A program made the translations under genes and the position numbers. The notes under the pieces are model-generated. The model searched no databases. It saw only the letters and a list, made by a program, of their open reading frames with translations, and was not told the DNA's origin. Of a stretch of 64,000 nt of DNA, positions 8,263 to 17,014 are shown in pieces. Positions within the stretch are counted from its first letter, which is position 1, and each line of letters begins with the position of its first letter. The stretch is from NCBI GenBank assembly GCA_021108395.1, contig JAIOQZ010000035.1, forward strand, positions 1-64,000. The letters are read 5' to 3'. The stretch is from Candidatus Cloacimonadota bacterium. GTDB lineage: Bacteria > Cloacimonadota > Cloacimonadia > Cloacimonadales > JAIOQZ01.

Positions 8263-9213
8263 TTACCGTAGCGAGTAGCGAATAGAGAACTGGTGAACCA
8301 GTCCCAGGTCACCATAGGACGACGCGGCGTAGTCGATGACGTAGTTACGCCAGTGAACGCCAAAACCCATTGAAATACCGGCCAGGAAATCGGCGCCGCC
8401 ACCGGTGCGCCAATCGTTCGAGTCGGTGTTATAGCCGCCGCGCAGGTCAAGCAACTGGTGAATGCGATACTCGACGCCCAGCCGCCCGCTGAAGTCTGAA
8501 GCCATGGGCTTGTAGATGTCCAGATTGGCCAGCAGCTTTTCTGTGGGCTGATAGCTGAACCCCACCTCGACAAGCAGCGGCATACCCTCGTCATATTCGG
8601 CGTCGGAGAAATAGGAAAGCTGTGTGCCGAGGTTGCGCATGACCAGGCCCAGCTTGAGGTTCTCGTTGGTGGTCTGGTGAAGAATGCCCACATCCAGCAG
8701 CGCGGCGCTGGCCGAACTGCCGTCGATGCTCTCGCGGATGAACTTGGCGTTCAGGCCGAGGTTGATGACGTCGTTGAGCACAAAGGCGACGCTCAACCCG
8801 GCCTCGATGTTCGAGGCGGCGTAGGTGCCGTCCTCACCGGCATAGTTGCCGGCATCGTCCACGACTGTGCGGGTGATGTCGCCACGGGTGAGAAACTTGG
8901 TGAACACGGCTGTACGAAACCTGGGGTTGCGCGCCAGCAAAAACGAGAGCGAACCGCCCTGGAAGCCGTCGAAATAGTGCAGATAGCTGGTGGCCAGTTC
9001 GCTGCTCTGCGCCTCGACGAGCCCTGCGGGATTGAAGAACACGGCGTCGGCATCGTTGGACAGGCCGGTATAGGCGTTGCCCATGGCGGCCGCACGGGCC
9101 GAGTATGTCACTTTGAGAAAGTTGAAGCCGGTTGTTCCCGCATCGTCATGGATGGCGGCCAGCGGCATGACCAGCATGGCCAGCAACAGCGCCGCAATGA
9201 TTGTTCGCGTCAT
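8263..9213 (-). CDS. PorV/PorQ-family outer-membrane protein
   Basis: A 316-residue secreted beta-barrel protein with a signal peptide (MTRTIIAALLLAMLVMPLAA). The family signature follows it: a conserved segment (FLKVTYSARAAAMGNAYTGL) and then DADAVFFNPAGLV. The rest is a series of amphipathic strands ending in an aromatic C-terminal residue pattern (FSIRYSLR). In T9SS bacteria such proteins shuttle or anchor cargo at the outer membrane (PorV) or belong to a broader barrel family without proven function. ATG at 9213 is preferred over a GTG two codons upstream, because AGAGGTGA precedes it. It follows the PTS IIA-like gene by 2 bases, so the two are co-transcribed. Confidence 0.85.
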   Translation of the reverse strand: MTRTIIAALLLAMLVMPLAAIHDDAGTTGFNFLKVTYSARAAAMGNAYTGLSNDADAVFFNPAGLVEAQSSELATSYLHYFDGFQGGSLSFLLARNPRFRTAVFTKFLTRGDITRTVVDDAGNYAGEDGTYAASNIEAGLSVAFVLNDVINLGLNAKFIRESIDGSSASAALLDVGILHQTTNENLKLGLVMRNLGTQLSYFSDAEYDEGMPLLVEVGFSYQPTEKLLANLDIYKPMASDFSGRLGVEYRIHQLLDLRGGYNTDSNDWRTGGGADFLAGISMGFGVHWRNYVIDYAASSYGDLGLVHQFSIRYSLR

Positions 9214-9215
9214 AT

Positions 9216-9671
9216 TCACCTCTTGTCAGTTTCCATTCGTGTCAGAATGTCGAGCGTGGTATCGTCTGTTTCTGCCAGCAATAACGCTTTGCGGTTCTCT
9301 TCGTGACGACAGAATTCCGAGACCTGCTGCATGAACCGCATATATCTGTCGCCGGCATCATTGGGCACAGCCGCCAGAATGACGATGCGCACCGGCTTGC
9401 CGTCCAGCGATTGCCAGTCCAGCGGCTGCTCCAGCACACATACAGCAACGCAGAACCTCTGCGCTGCCGCGCTACGTGCGTGCGGCATCGCCACTCCCCG
9501 TCCAACGCCGGTGGGCATAATCCGTTCACGCGCCATCAGGTCTTGCAAGAAGGCGCGGCGGCTGTCGAGCGCCTTTTTCTCGTGCAACCAGCCGACCATG
9601 CGCTTCAGGCATTCGGCTTTATCGCCAAACAAAGGTATGCGACGTACAAGCCCCGGTTCAAACACACTCAT
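9216..9671 (-). CDS. PTS EIIA (fructose/nitrogen type) domain protein
   Basis: A stand-alone 151-152 residue PTS_EIIA_2 domain protein. The phosphorylatable histidine is His64 in GVGRGVAMPHAR; the rest matches the domain (CLKRMVGWL near the N-terminus, LQDLMARE, ...LDWQSLDGKPVRIVILAAVPN, HLRFM-like MRFMQQVSEFC). No EIIB, EIIC, HPr or EI gene is nearby, so a regulatory role like that of PtsN (EIIA-Ntr) is more likely than sugar transport. The start at 9671 (MSVFEPG) is chosen for domain fit and for GAGG upstream; a longer frame begins at 9713. Coupled to the PorV-like gene downstream. Confidence 0.82.
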   Translation of the reverse strand: MSVFEPGLVRRIPLFGDKAECLKRMVGWLHEKKALDSRRAFLQDLMARERIMPTGVGRGVAMPHARSAAAQRFCVAVCVLEQPLDWQSLDGKPVRIVILAAVPNDAGDRYMRFMQQVSEFCRHEENRKALLLAETDDTTLDILTRMETDKR

Positions 9672-9816
9672 GCCATTATCCTCTCTGGTGAACAATTCCG
9701 GCCCGGCGGGCAAGTTGGCAAGTTAATTTTCGAGAAATCGGCTTCCGGCAACTCCATGAAGCTTGACATCCGACCGCTCATCCGGCAACTTTTGGCAAAT
9801 CCCCTGTGGAGGTGCG

Positions 9817-10437
9817 ATGCGAATCCGCCTGTTGCTGCCCATTGTCTTTCTTGCCGCGTCTTTGTCCGCTCAATCTGCCAGACAACTGATTGCTCCCGCC
9901 GCCGAGCTGGCCGCGGGCCGCTTTGTCGGGCATCTGCCCACAGACGCGGTTGTGCGCCTCGATTCGCTTGGCGCCGGCGTCGATTTCGCCTGGCATTTGG
10001 GCGCCGCGTTCACCGCCGCAGGCATCCGTCTTTCCGACCAGGCGCAACTGGCTCGCAGCCACCAAGAACTGCTGCGCCTCCAGGACGACCCCGCCTTCGA
10101 GGGCGGGTCGCGGCCTGGCGGGTTCTCGGGGCCCACGCATCGCGTCTGGGGAGAGGTGGCGCTGCTTCGCCATCATCGCCTGGGCAAACCGCTGACCACG
10201 CTCAGCGTTCGGCTGGGACTGGAAGACATCGCCACCGGCGTTACGCTCAGTCGCTTCGACAGCGAGCAGACGCAGCGGCACAACCCGCCCGTGTGGACGC
10301 TGATCGCCCTGTTTGTTGCCTCGCTGCTGGCCGTGGGGCTGGTGAACGTTCTAAGTCATGGCTACAAGGGAACAGCGGCGCTCGCAGTCGCCCTGGGGCT
10401 CGACCTGGCATATCTCGCCTGGTATGTGTTTGCATAG
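9817..10437 (+). CDS. Envelope protein with signal peptide and two C-terminal membrane segments, unknown function
   Basis: A 206-residue protein starting MRIRLLLPIVFLAASLSAQS (signal peptide), behind a strong GGAGG site. The exported region (about 21-155) has a pattern (DSLGAGVDFAWHLGAAFTAAGIRLSDQAQL, then VWGEVALLRHH...LTTLSVRLGLEDIATGVTL) vaguely like the CsgG/LpoB-type fold, in which a variant Rossmann-like unit senses or assembles envelope structures. That resemblance is weak. Two hydrophobic helices (about 160-178 and 186-205) close the protein. The FHA gene follows after 120 bases that hold a separate promoter candidate. Confidence 0.7.
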   Translation: MRIRLLLPIVFLAASLSAQSARQLIAPAAELAAGRFVGHLPTDAVVRLDSLGAGVDFAWHLGAAFTAAGIRLSDQAQLARSHQELLRLQDDPAFEGGSRPGGFSGPTHRVWGEVALLRHHRLGKPLTTLSVRLGLEDIATGVTLSRFDSEQTQRHNPPVWTLIALFVASLLAVGLVNVLSHGYKGTAALAVALGLDLAYLAWYVFA

Positions 10438-10466
10438 TTCGGCTTATATCATATAGAAAGAAAGAC

Positions 10467-10494
10467 TTGCCACCAGAACGCCGGTATCTATACT
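10467..10494 (+). promoter_or_regulatory. Candidate sigma-70 promoter for the FHA operon
   Basis: TTGCCA at 10467-10472, a 16-base spacer and TATACT at 10489-10494. Transcription would start near 10501 and give a leader of about 60 bases before the ATG at 10561. Based on hexamer match only. Confidence 0.5.
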
Positions 10495-10560
10495 ATTGTT
10501 GCGAAGCTTGTTGAAGAACACAGTCAATCGCTCCGCGCATTTCACACATGAGGTTATGAC

Positions 10561-12621
10561 ATGATAAAACAGTTTATTCGGCTGTCGGCGTTGCGCAGGC
10601 AGGCGCAGAAGGATGTGGCCGAGCACGTTGCACGGTGGGACGACAAAAAGCGCGTGTTGCACGCCATTCTGGGAGGGGCGGCCACCAACCGCCAGTGGCT
10701 GGAGGAAGCGCAACACAAATACGCCCAGGCGCTCTCACGCAGCGGGTTTTCGCGGGCAGCTATGCTCACGGCGGCGCTACTGGACATCTACCGCTGCCAC
10801 TACCGCATGCAGCACAGCCGCTTCGAAGATGAGTCCGTGCACACGCTGCGCCAGAAATACGAGACCACCTATCTCAACGCCGCGCTCAACTTCATCGAAG
10901 ACCACATCCACGATGACGTTGCCGTGGGCAAACACTATGACCTGCTGAACCAGGCCATAGGGTTGCTGGCCGAAGAGAACTCCCGCCTGGCGCGAGCCTA
11001 TCAGGAGCGAATCCGTCAGCACCAGGCCGTTGGCGACACGCGACAACGATTGCAAACATTGCTGAAAACCCCGCCGGAGGCGGCGACAGCGGCGCTGTCA
11101 TTGCAAATACGCGCCCTGCTGCACGTTCACGAGGCCACGCTCAAGTCTGACCCGGCGACATGGGACAGCCTGATGGCGCACCTGCAAAGCTTCATCGAGC
11201 AGATTTATGCCCGGCAGCGCGAGCGGCTCGATACAGAGCAGGGCAAGCCCTCGCCGTCACTGCGCGTGATGGCCGGTATTCTCAACGACTTCGCCGCCCT
11301 GTACAAACCCCTGCGACAATACACCTACTCCCGCCGCTATCAGGCGTTCCTCGATGAGCGCGAACGCTGGGACGAGGCTCTCGCTTTTCTCGATAAGGAC
11401 TTCGCAGAGCTGAAGAAGATGTACGACTGGCTCTCGCTGCCCCGTGACAGGGTGGACGAACGCAAGATTATGGCTCTCTATGAGCGACTGGCCGGGTTCC
11501 GTCACCTTGCAGCCTCGCCCTGGAAGGAACTGAGCAGTCTCTCCCCGGACATCGAAACCATCGGCGCTCGCTTCGAGAAGGTGCTCGAAGACCGGCATCG
11601 CCGCGACTTCATCGACATAATGCGCCAATATAACGCGCTGCTGAACGCTCCCGACGGCCAGGCGCGACTGCGTGAACTGGGACGCTTTCACAGCTTTCTC
11701 GGTGCCCGCCTCGATGACAATCGCGGCGGCGCGTTCACTCGTGAGCAGCTCACGACGTTGCGCCAGGAGGTACTCCAGGAGATCGAGGCCGGCTGGCGCA
11801 AACTGCTCGAACAGAGGCTGGCAGACGCCGTGGACGAGCAAACCCTCATCGCCGCGTTCGACTGCGTCATCGAGCTTGCCCTCGAGCTTGAAAGCGTGGA
11901 ACGAGTCACCTCGCTGCAACGCCGCAAGCGCATATTGCTCGAACAGGTGCGAGCCGGTGAACCAGTGGAGCGGGCCGTGCGTTGCCAAATGGACGATGAG
12001 CCTTCGTCCCCCGAACCCGAAGGCGGCCACGAGCGCCTCGTTATCCTCGACAATTACAGCCTGCGCAACTACGTTCTCTTCACGGGGCCACGCATCACCC
12101 TGGGCCGCGACGATGACAACGACATCATCCTGCAAAGCAGCTTTGTGTCGGGCAAGCACGCCGCCATCGACTTCATCCGCAACCGCCTCACAGACCTCAA
12201 CACCACCAACGGCACCTTTGCCGACGACAAAACGCGCATCGAAGAACTGCCGCTGGGCGATGTCGCCTGGTTCGACCTCGCCGGCAGCATGGTGTTTTCT
12301 CTGCGTCATTTCGAGGGGGGCATCCACTTCGGGCTACAGAAGATTCTCGATCCCGAACTGCTCGACAACCCGGACAAACGCTCCTACAACCAGTCGCTGC
12401 TCAACACGGTGTTTATCTGGCTGACCGAGGGCGGACGCTGCCGAATTCACAAGGTATCTGGGCAGGTGAACGCCTCGGCAGGCAGCGACGGCGAGCAAAT
12501 TGTCATCACCAGGCGCGGCGACTACTTCCTGTTCACGGATGTCTCGCGCAATATGCACGAGCAGCCTCTTGACGAGGCGCAGGCCAACCTCTCCGACCGC
12601 TTCAGCTTCAATCTTCTATGA
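10561..12621 (+). CDS. Large FHA-domain protein
   Basis: A 686-residue cytoplasmic protein without a signal peptide. Residues 1-450 are almost entirely charged helix, with many heptad-like stretches (for example residues 15-110, 240-330 and 395-470). A forkhead-associated domain, which binds phosphothreonine peptides, occupies about 493-585; its conserved points are visible: GR in ITLGRDDDND, S and H in SFVSGKHAAI, and NG in TTNGTF. About 100 further residues follow. No kinase domain is present here or nearby, so the phosphorylated partner is unknown. It overlaps the next gene by ATGA. FHA proteins often sit in secretion or cell-envelope control modules, which fits its two exported neighbours. 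Confidence 0.85.
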   Translation: MIKQFIRLSALRRQAQKDVAEHVARWDDKKRVLHAILGGAATNRQWLEEAQHKYAQALSRSGFSRAAMLTAALLDIYRCHYRMQHSRFEDESVHTLRQKYETTYLNAALNFIEDHIHDDVAVGKHYDLLNQAIGLLAEENSRLARAYQERIRQHQAVGDTRQRLQTLLKTPPEAATAALSLQIRALLHVHEATLKSDPATWDSLMAHLQSFIEQIYARQRERLDTEQGKPSPSLRVMAGILNDFAALYKPLRQYTYSRRYQAFLDERERWDEALAFLDKDFAELKKMYDWLSLPRDRVDERKIMALYERLAGFRHLAASPWKELSSLSPDIETIGARFEKVLEDRHRRDFIDIMRQYNALLNAPDGQARLRELGRFHSFLGARLDDNRGGAFTREQLTTLRQEVLQEIEAGWRKLLEQRLADAVDEQTLIAAFDCVIELALELESVERVTSLQRRKRILLEQVRAGEPVERAVRCQMDDEPSSPEPEGGHERLVILDNYSLRNYVLFTGPRITLGRDDDNDIILQSSFVSGKHAAIDFIRNRLTDLNTTNGTFADDKTRIEELPLGDVAWFDLAGSMVFSLRHFEGGIHFGLQKILDPELLDNPDKRSYNQSLLNTVFIWLTEGGRCRIHKVSGQVNASAGSDGEQIVITRRGDYFLFTDVSRNMHEQPLDEAQANLSDRFSFNLL

Positions 12622-13802
12622 TCATTTGCCTGTTGCTGCTGCTGACCACCCTGAGCGCCGCCGACATTGTCGTCACCGCCGAGGCGGGCGGCCCCGAGCG
12701 CGCCACCGTGCAAGCCAGAGACATGCTGGCGCGCGAACTCGAGCAACGGCTCACTGGGCAACGGCAGGCGCTGTGGTTCTCCGCCCTGCCCTCTCTGCCC
12801 TGGGACGACACTGCCCCGCCTGCCGCACTGGGGCGCTCGCTGGCGGACGCCGCCGAAGTCACCGTTCTTCGCAAGGTCGAAGCCCGTCGCTTCATGGCCA
12901 GAGCGATTCTATCAGAAGCTGCCTGCGAGGCCGAGGTCGCGGCATGGTCGGCAAAGGCGGCTGCGCACTGTAGAAGGTTGCTGGCAGGCCACCACAGCCT
13001 GCTGGCCACCGATGCCACAGCCGCGCTACGCAGACTATCCGAGGCCATCAACGCGGCGCTGGGGGTCTTTGTGCTGCCGCCGGATGCAGCCGCTCTCCCC
13101 GACAGCCTGTCCCTCGCTGTGCAGCATGGGCCGGCTCGGCTCATTGTCGCCCAGCCCGGCGATGTCACCTTGCGCGAGGGCGAAAACCTGATTGTGAGCA
13201 TCCGGGTGTACATCGACGCCGACGAACCCCTACCGCTGGCCGGCATCCCTGTGCAACTGACAGGCGGCGGAAAGAACTATGACGCCAGCACCGACGCCAA
13301 AGGCTGGGCGCGATTCGAGATTCGGCAACCGGCGCAGGGTGACTGGGCCAGCCGCGTTTTCCTGCTCGACAGCCTCGTCCCCGGCGGACTGGAGCATCAC
13401 CGAGCGCTGCGCACCTTCGTTCTCAAGCTGGCCGCTGGCGAAACCGCCTCGTTTCGCGTGAGCGTGGCTGGTCGCCGACGTACATGGATGGAGAGCAACC
13501 TGGGCGACGTAGCCGCTGTGCAGGCAGTGTTCGAGAGGCGCGGGCATGTTTTCGTCAGCGACCCGCAGGCGGACTGGCGGCTGAACCTCACGGTGCACAC
13601 CGTCCATGAGGGCGTGCACTCATTGGGCGGCTATGTGTGTGTGCTCGAAGGGAGCTTGCTGCTGCAAGCGCCCGCCGGCGTAACCGCCGGCATGTGGCGC
13701 ACGGGACAGGTGGAGGCGTTTTCGTCGGTGTCTGTGGCCGACGCCCGCCGCCGCGCCGAAGCGGAGCTGTGCCAGCGCCTGCTGCGGGAGCTGAACAAAT
13801 AA
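12618..13802 (+). CDS. Exported protein with LPP20-like region and Ig-like domain, unknown function
   Basis: A 394-residue protein with a short signal peptide (MIICLLLLLTTLSAA). Residues about 20-130 are rich in Ala, Arg and Glu and resemble LPP20/FlgT-type envelope domains (AEAGGPERATVQARDMLARELEQRL). About 170-270 is an Ig-like beta-domain (REGENLIVSIRVYID...LAGIPVQLTGGG...TDAKGWARFEI). The C-terminal part (about 285-394) repeats a pattern of the first kind and ends with an Ala/Arg helix. These domain suggestions are by eye. Its start overlaps the FHA stop codon, so the pair is probably translated together. The repeat element that begins at 13803 touches its stop codon. Confidence 0.75.
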   Translation: MIICLLLLLTTLSAADIVVTAEAGGPERATVQARDMLARELEQRLTGQRQALWFSALPSLPWDDTAPPAALGRSLADAAEVTVLRKVEARRFMARAILSEAACEAEVAAWSAKAAAHCRRLLAGHHSLLATDATAALRRLSEAINAALGVFVLPPDAAALPDSLSLAVQHGPARLIVAQPGDVTLREGENLIVSIRVYIDADEPLPLAGIPVQLTGGGKNYDASTDAKGWARFEIRQPAQGDWASRVFLLDSLVPGGLEHHRALRTFVLKLAAGETASFRVSVAGRRRTWMESNLGDVAAVQAVFERRGHVFVSDPQADWRLNLTVHTVHEGVHSLGGYVCVLEGSLLLQAPAGVTAGMWRTGQVEAFSSVSVADARRRAEAELCQRLLRELNK

Positions 13803-13933
13803 GACAGGGGCGCCGCCCCTGAACCCCGCTCACCTTTTTGCAAAAAGGTGAGACCAAAAACTCTTGGCGGATGCTAATGCATCCTTGTGTTAGCAGAATA
13901 TGCTATCTGTACATATGGATACGCAGTATCCGC
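13803..13933. repeat. Interspersed inverted-repeat element, copy A (right arm truncated)
   Basis: The left arm starts directly after the TAA stop at 13800-13802 with CAGGGGC-GCC-GCCCCTG (7-bp perfect stem, 13805-13821). After AACCCCG comes the hairpin CTCACCTTTTTGCAAAAAGG-TGAG, then ACCAAAAACTCTTGGC and GGATGC-TAAT-GCATCC. The mirrored right arm is represented by GGATACGCAGTATCC followed by CGCAAAAAA, and stops where the ferredoxin terminator begins. The same modules occur in copies at 18858-19074, 21564-21702 and 58969-59190. Confidence 0.75.
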
Positions 13934-13963
13934 AAAAAAAAAAGACCTGCGTGAGCAGGTCTT
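13934..13963 (-). terminator. Intrinsic terminator of the ferredoxin gene
   Basis: On the minus strand AAGACCTGC-TCAC-GCAGGTCTT forms a 9-bp stem with a tetraloop, followed by a run of ten T. It lies 22 bases beyond the ferredoxin stop codon. Confidence 0.85.
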
Positions 13964-13985
13964 AAAAACAATTCTATCGCCGGTA

Positions 13986-14156
13986 TTACATCGAGAGGGC
14001 TTCGACGGGGCAGGAATCGACGCAGGCGCCGCAGTCAACGCAGGCGTCTTCGTCAACCTTGACTTTGTCGCCGTCCATTTCGAGTGCTTCGACGGGGCAG
14101 GTGTCCACGCAAGCGGCGCAACCGATGCATTTTTCTTTGTCGAGATTCACGGCCAT
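13986..14156 (-). CDS. 2[4Fe-4S] ferredoxin
   Basis: A 56-residue clostridial-type ferredoxin, a soluble low-potential electron carrier. Eight cysteines at positions 10, 13, 16, 20 and 39, 42, 45, 49 form two CxxCxxCxxxCP motifs with internal sequence symmetry, and the protein is strongly acidic. ATG at 14156 has AAGGAGG five bases upstream and gives the standard length; an extended frame from 14213 is unlikely. It is a single-gene unit: a terminator follows it, and a TTGACA box at 14208-14213 precedes it with only a weak -10. A ferredoxin of this type fits an anaerobic metabolism. Confidence 0.95.
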   Translation of the reverse strand: MAVNLDKEKCIGCAACVDTCPVEALEMDGDKVKVDEDACVDCGACVDSCPVEALSM

Positions 14157-14247
14157 GATGGCCTCCTTTGTGCAAAGTTGCGCCAATTGCGCAGTGGCAA
14201 GTTGCTCTGTCAAGGAAAAAGGACAGAGCCGCAGGCGTCATTTGCCC

Positions 14248-15927
14248 TTATTTCAGCAACAGCAGCTTCGTTGCGCTCACCCCGGCGGGTGTGGTCAACC
14301 GGGCGAGGTATACGCCGGATGCGAGGCCACAGGCCTCCCAGGTGACGGAGTGAGAACCGGCGGGGAAAGGTTCATCCAGCAGCGTGGCCACGCGCCTGCC
14401 ACGGACATTGAAGATATCCAGACGCGCCTGCCCCGGCTGGGTTAACGAAAACCGCAGCGTCGTCTCGGGGTTGAATGGGTTGGGCGAGGCGGACAACACA
14501 GGCAGCGGCGGCGGGTCGTCTGATACCGACTGCGTCGGGCCGAGAGTGCCGTCGGCGTTGAGGTTCTGGGCATAGATGTCGGCGTTGGCGTCGCCGTTGC
14601 GGTTGTCACCCCATGCGACAACCCATTGCTGGTTGTTGGTACCGCTCATGAATGCCAGATTTTTTACGCTGGCCGCCAGGCTGATGTCGCTTATCGGCGT
14701 GGGCCAGACAAAGTTGCCGGCGGCGTCAACACGCATCGCCTTGATGTGGTAGCTGGAGGTGTCATCGCGGAAAACCATCACTGCCTCTCCGTCAATAGTC
14801 TGCGCCCCGACGGGATAGACCTCCTGATCCCCGATGGGCAACAGCGCCACGCCAGTGTCGCTCCACTGCAGCGAGCCGTCATCCGCGACGAGCTGACCGG
14901 TGATTCCCGAGTTGATTTGATCGTAATCAGTCTCCATCCAGAAAGCGTAAACGCCATCTGGTGCGAGGGTTATCGAGGGCATATACAGTTGGTTGCCTGC
15001 GTTTGTGGACAGCAGGACACCTCCATCGGCAAAGCTGAGCGTTCCATCTGCCGCGAGGTGTTGCACAAACGCCTGTTCAATCATATTCGCGTCATGGTCG
15101 TCGTACCAGGCTGTCCACAAACCGTCCTGGCCGTCGTTTACCAGCGGTAGCCCCAGCGACCACCCGCTGATGCCACCCTGCGTCGTCAATGCAACCTCGC
15201 CTGTCCACACCGGCGCTACGTCGGTATCGTATTTCTGGGCGAAAAGAGTGAACTGAAGGAGCTCCTGCACACCGGTGTCCTTGAAATACTTGAGGATGAA
15301 AGTGTCACCTGCCGTGGCTATCACCTGCGGACGAGTGTGCATGTCGGAAGCGTCCCCGAGCGTCAGTGGCGTTGCGAGTTGCGGAATGCCGTCCGCCGAA
15401 ATTTTTTGTACTCGCACGACTGTTTCAGTCAGCCAGCAAACGATGACATTGTCGGCGTCGGTGACAGCCAGTTGCGCAACCGAGTTCGACTCGTCATCAT
15501 CAGTGAGCGCCACGCCATCGGCGCCCCAGAGGAAACTGCCGTCAGGGGCGATCTTATAAACGAACATGTCGGGATTGTCGTTCAAACGAATATCCTGAAA
15601 AGCGAGGATAGCGTTGCCTTGCGAGTCGGTGCGCATGTCCCAGTCGGTGAGCCATGACATCTGCGGATGGTCGCTTACGAGAATGCCGTTGTCGGCCCAC
15701 TGCGGGTTGCCCTGGTAATCGAGTAATTGCAGGCGCACGTTGAAATTGCCGGTTGAATGGTCGAACCAGGCGATGTAGTTGCTGCCGTCGGGGCAGGCAG
15801 CAACCTTGGGAATGGCCTGGTCACCGGTTAGTGTGCAGATGGCGTTGTTGACGAGAGGGTCATCACTCCACTGTGCGTGACAGAGCGTGGCGGTCAGAAG
15901 AACGGCAAGAACGAGGAGTTGCTTCAT
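14248..15927 (-). CDS. Secreted beta-propeller-like protein with T9SS C-terminal sorting domain
   Basis: A 559-residue protein with a signal peptide (MKQLLVLAVLLTATLCHAQ). Repeats of about 50-60 residues with motifs such as LLDYQGNPQWADNGILVSD, IAPDGSFLWGADGVAL and LVADDGSLQWSDTGVAL suggest a bladed propeller. The last 80 residues are a FlgD-Ig-like sorting domain: SASPNPFNPETTLRFSL, VRGRRVATLL, GSHSVTWEA, SGVYLARL and a terminal KLLLLK. Such domains direct export through the T9SS and are removed or anchored at the surface. A candidate promoter lies at 15975-16002. The biological target is unknown. Confidence 0.85.
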   Translation of the reverse strand: MKQLLVLAVLLTATLCHAQWSDDPLVNNAICTLTGDQAIPKVAACPDGSNYIAWFDHSTGNFNVRLQLLDYQGNPQWADNGILVSDHPQMSWLTDWDMRTDSQGNAILAFQDIRLNDNPDMFVYKIAPDGSFLWGADGVALTDDDESNSVAQLAVTDADNVIVCWLTETVVRVQKISADGIPQLATPLTLGDASDMHTRPQVIATAGDTFILKYFKDTGVQELLQFTLFAQKYDTDVAPVWTGEVALTTQGGISGWSLGLPLVNDGQDGLWTAWYDDHDANMIEQAFVQHLAADGTLSFADGGVLLSTNAGNQLYMPSITLAPDGVYAFWMETDYDQINSGITGQLVADDGSLQWSDTGVALLPIGDQEVYPVGAQTIDGEAVMVFRDDTSSYHIKAMRVDAAGNFVWPTPISDISLAASVKNLAFMSGTNNQQWVVAWGDNRNGDANADIYAQNLNADGTLGPTQSVSDDPPPLPVLSASPNPFNPETTLRFSLTQPGQARLDIFNVRGRRVATLLDEPFPAGSHSVTWEACGLASGVYLARLTTPAGVSATKLLLLK

Positions 15928-15974
15928 GGTAGCCCCTATGTGTGGTTAATTCGGTTAATACTTGATATTTAATA

Positions 15975-16002
15975 TGCATAATGGCAACGGCGGGTTTGTC
16001 AA
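15975..16002 (-). promoter_or_regulatory. Candidate promoter of the propeller-like T9SS cargo gene
   Basis: On the minus strand TTGACA (15997-16002), 16 bases, then TATGCA (15975-15980), about 48 bases before the ATG at 15927. Hexamer match by eye. Confidence 0.4.
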
Positions 16003-16013
16003 GATGTTTCGCT

Positions 16014-16817
16014 CTACAGATACCGCAGCATGTCCTTGCCCGTCACGCCGGCGTATAGCTCTATGTAGGGCTTCACGGGACTCGAGGCGATCTTGGGGTA
16101 CAGCACCTCCTCCACCTGGAAGAACCCGGCGCTCTCGGCCATCTCGACCTCGATGCGTATCGGCTTCTCCTCGCCCTTGATGATGCGCATCTTCTCGATG
16201 CTGCCGGCAGAGTAGCGGTGGATGTCGCCCACTCGTGGTTTCTTCATGAGGATGGACGGTATGCGCGCGCGGCCTTTTTCGATGTCGCAACCGTCACCGA
16301 TGAGCACCAGGCCCGCTTCGAGCGTGTGGATGCGCTGGGTGGCCATGTGGCCGATGATGCCCTCTATCACCAGCGAGCGCAGCACGATGTGCTTGATAAG
16401 ATCGTCGGGATAGAGCAGCTTGAGCAGTTCTTCGATGAAGGGCATGCCAAGCTGGACGCTCATGTGCTCGTGGTTTTCGCGGGCGACAGTCATGCCGATG
16501 TCGTGCAGCAGGCTGGCGGTGAGCACAGCGACAAGGCAGTCATCGCGCCTGGCCAGTCCCTCGCGTTCCAGGTTGAACTTGATGTTGGCGTCGGCCAGCA
16601 GGCCGAACATGATGAGCGCGTTCAGCATGGCCTTGCGCATGTGAACCGGCCCGTGGTCGTTGAATCCGAGCCGCTTGATGGAAACGATGTTGGCATATTC
16701 CTGTAAAACTTGCAGTTCGTCGTTGGCGAAAAGCCATTCTGTGGCCTGCTTCGCTTTGCCGTCGATCCGTTTCAGTATGGCGTTTTCGAGCATCATTTGC
16801 TTGGATGATCGGCGCAT
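16014..16817 (-). CDS. HD-domain metal-dependent phosphohydrolase
   Basis: A 267-residue cytoplasmic HD-superfamily protein. Metal ligands visible are a histidine pair in FNDHGPVHMRK (His55, His59), the HD doublet His105-Asp106 in SLLHDIGMT, and later HM...H and D residues (HMATQRIHTLEAGLVLIGDGCDIEKGR). The C-terminal part carries IRIEVEMAESAGFFQVEEVL, seen in archaeal and bacterial relatives of unknown substrate. The start has AAAGGAG upstream. It is transcribed away from the tRNA cluster, with no obvious functional neighbour. Confidence 0.8.
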   Translation of the reverse strand: MRRSSKQMMLENAILKRIDGKAKQATEWLFANDELQVLQEYANIVSIKRLGFNDHGPVHMRKAMLNALIMFGLLADANIKFNLEREGLARRDDCLVAVLTASLLHDIGMTVARENHEHMSVQLGMPFIEELLKLLYPDDLIKHIVLRSLVIEGIIGHMATQRIHTLEAGLVLIGDGCDIEKGRARIPSILMKKPRVGDIHRYSAGSIEKMRIIKGEEKPIRIEVEMAESAGFFQVEEVLYPKIASSPVKPYIELYAGVTGKDMLRYL

Positions 16818-16899
16818 AGTGTTTCTCCTTTCGTGTCATGCAACACGAAGCGCCGGTGACAGGCAACCCTTTTGTGTGCTCAACCCGCCAAAAAACAGA

Positions 16900-16928
16900 T
16901 TGACACCGTTTTGGCGCCTTCCTATTTT
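16900..16928 (+). promoter_or_regulatory. Candidate promoter of the tRNA cluster
   Basis: TTGACA at 16900-16905, a 17-base spacer and TATTTT at 16923-16928, about 85 bases upstream of the mature tRNA-Lys 5' end. It also lies just upstream of the divergent HD gene. Confidence 0.5.
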
Positions 16929-17014
16929 GACGCTCACATAGCGTGAAGTCCGCCATCCGGCACTGATCGAAAACTCTCGGTCATGATTGGTTATGGCGAC
17001 GGACATTTCCGGCG

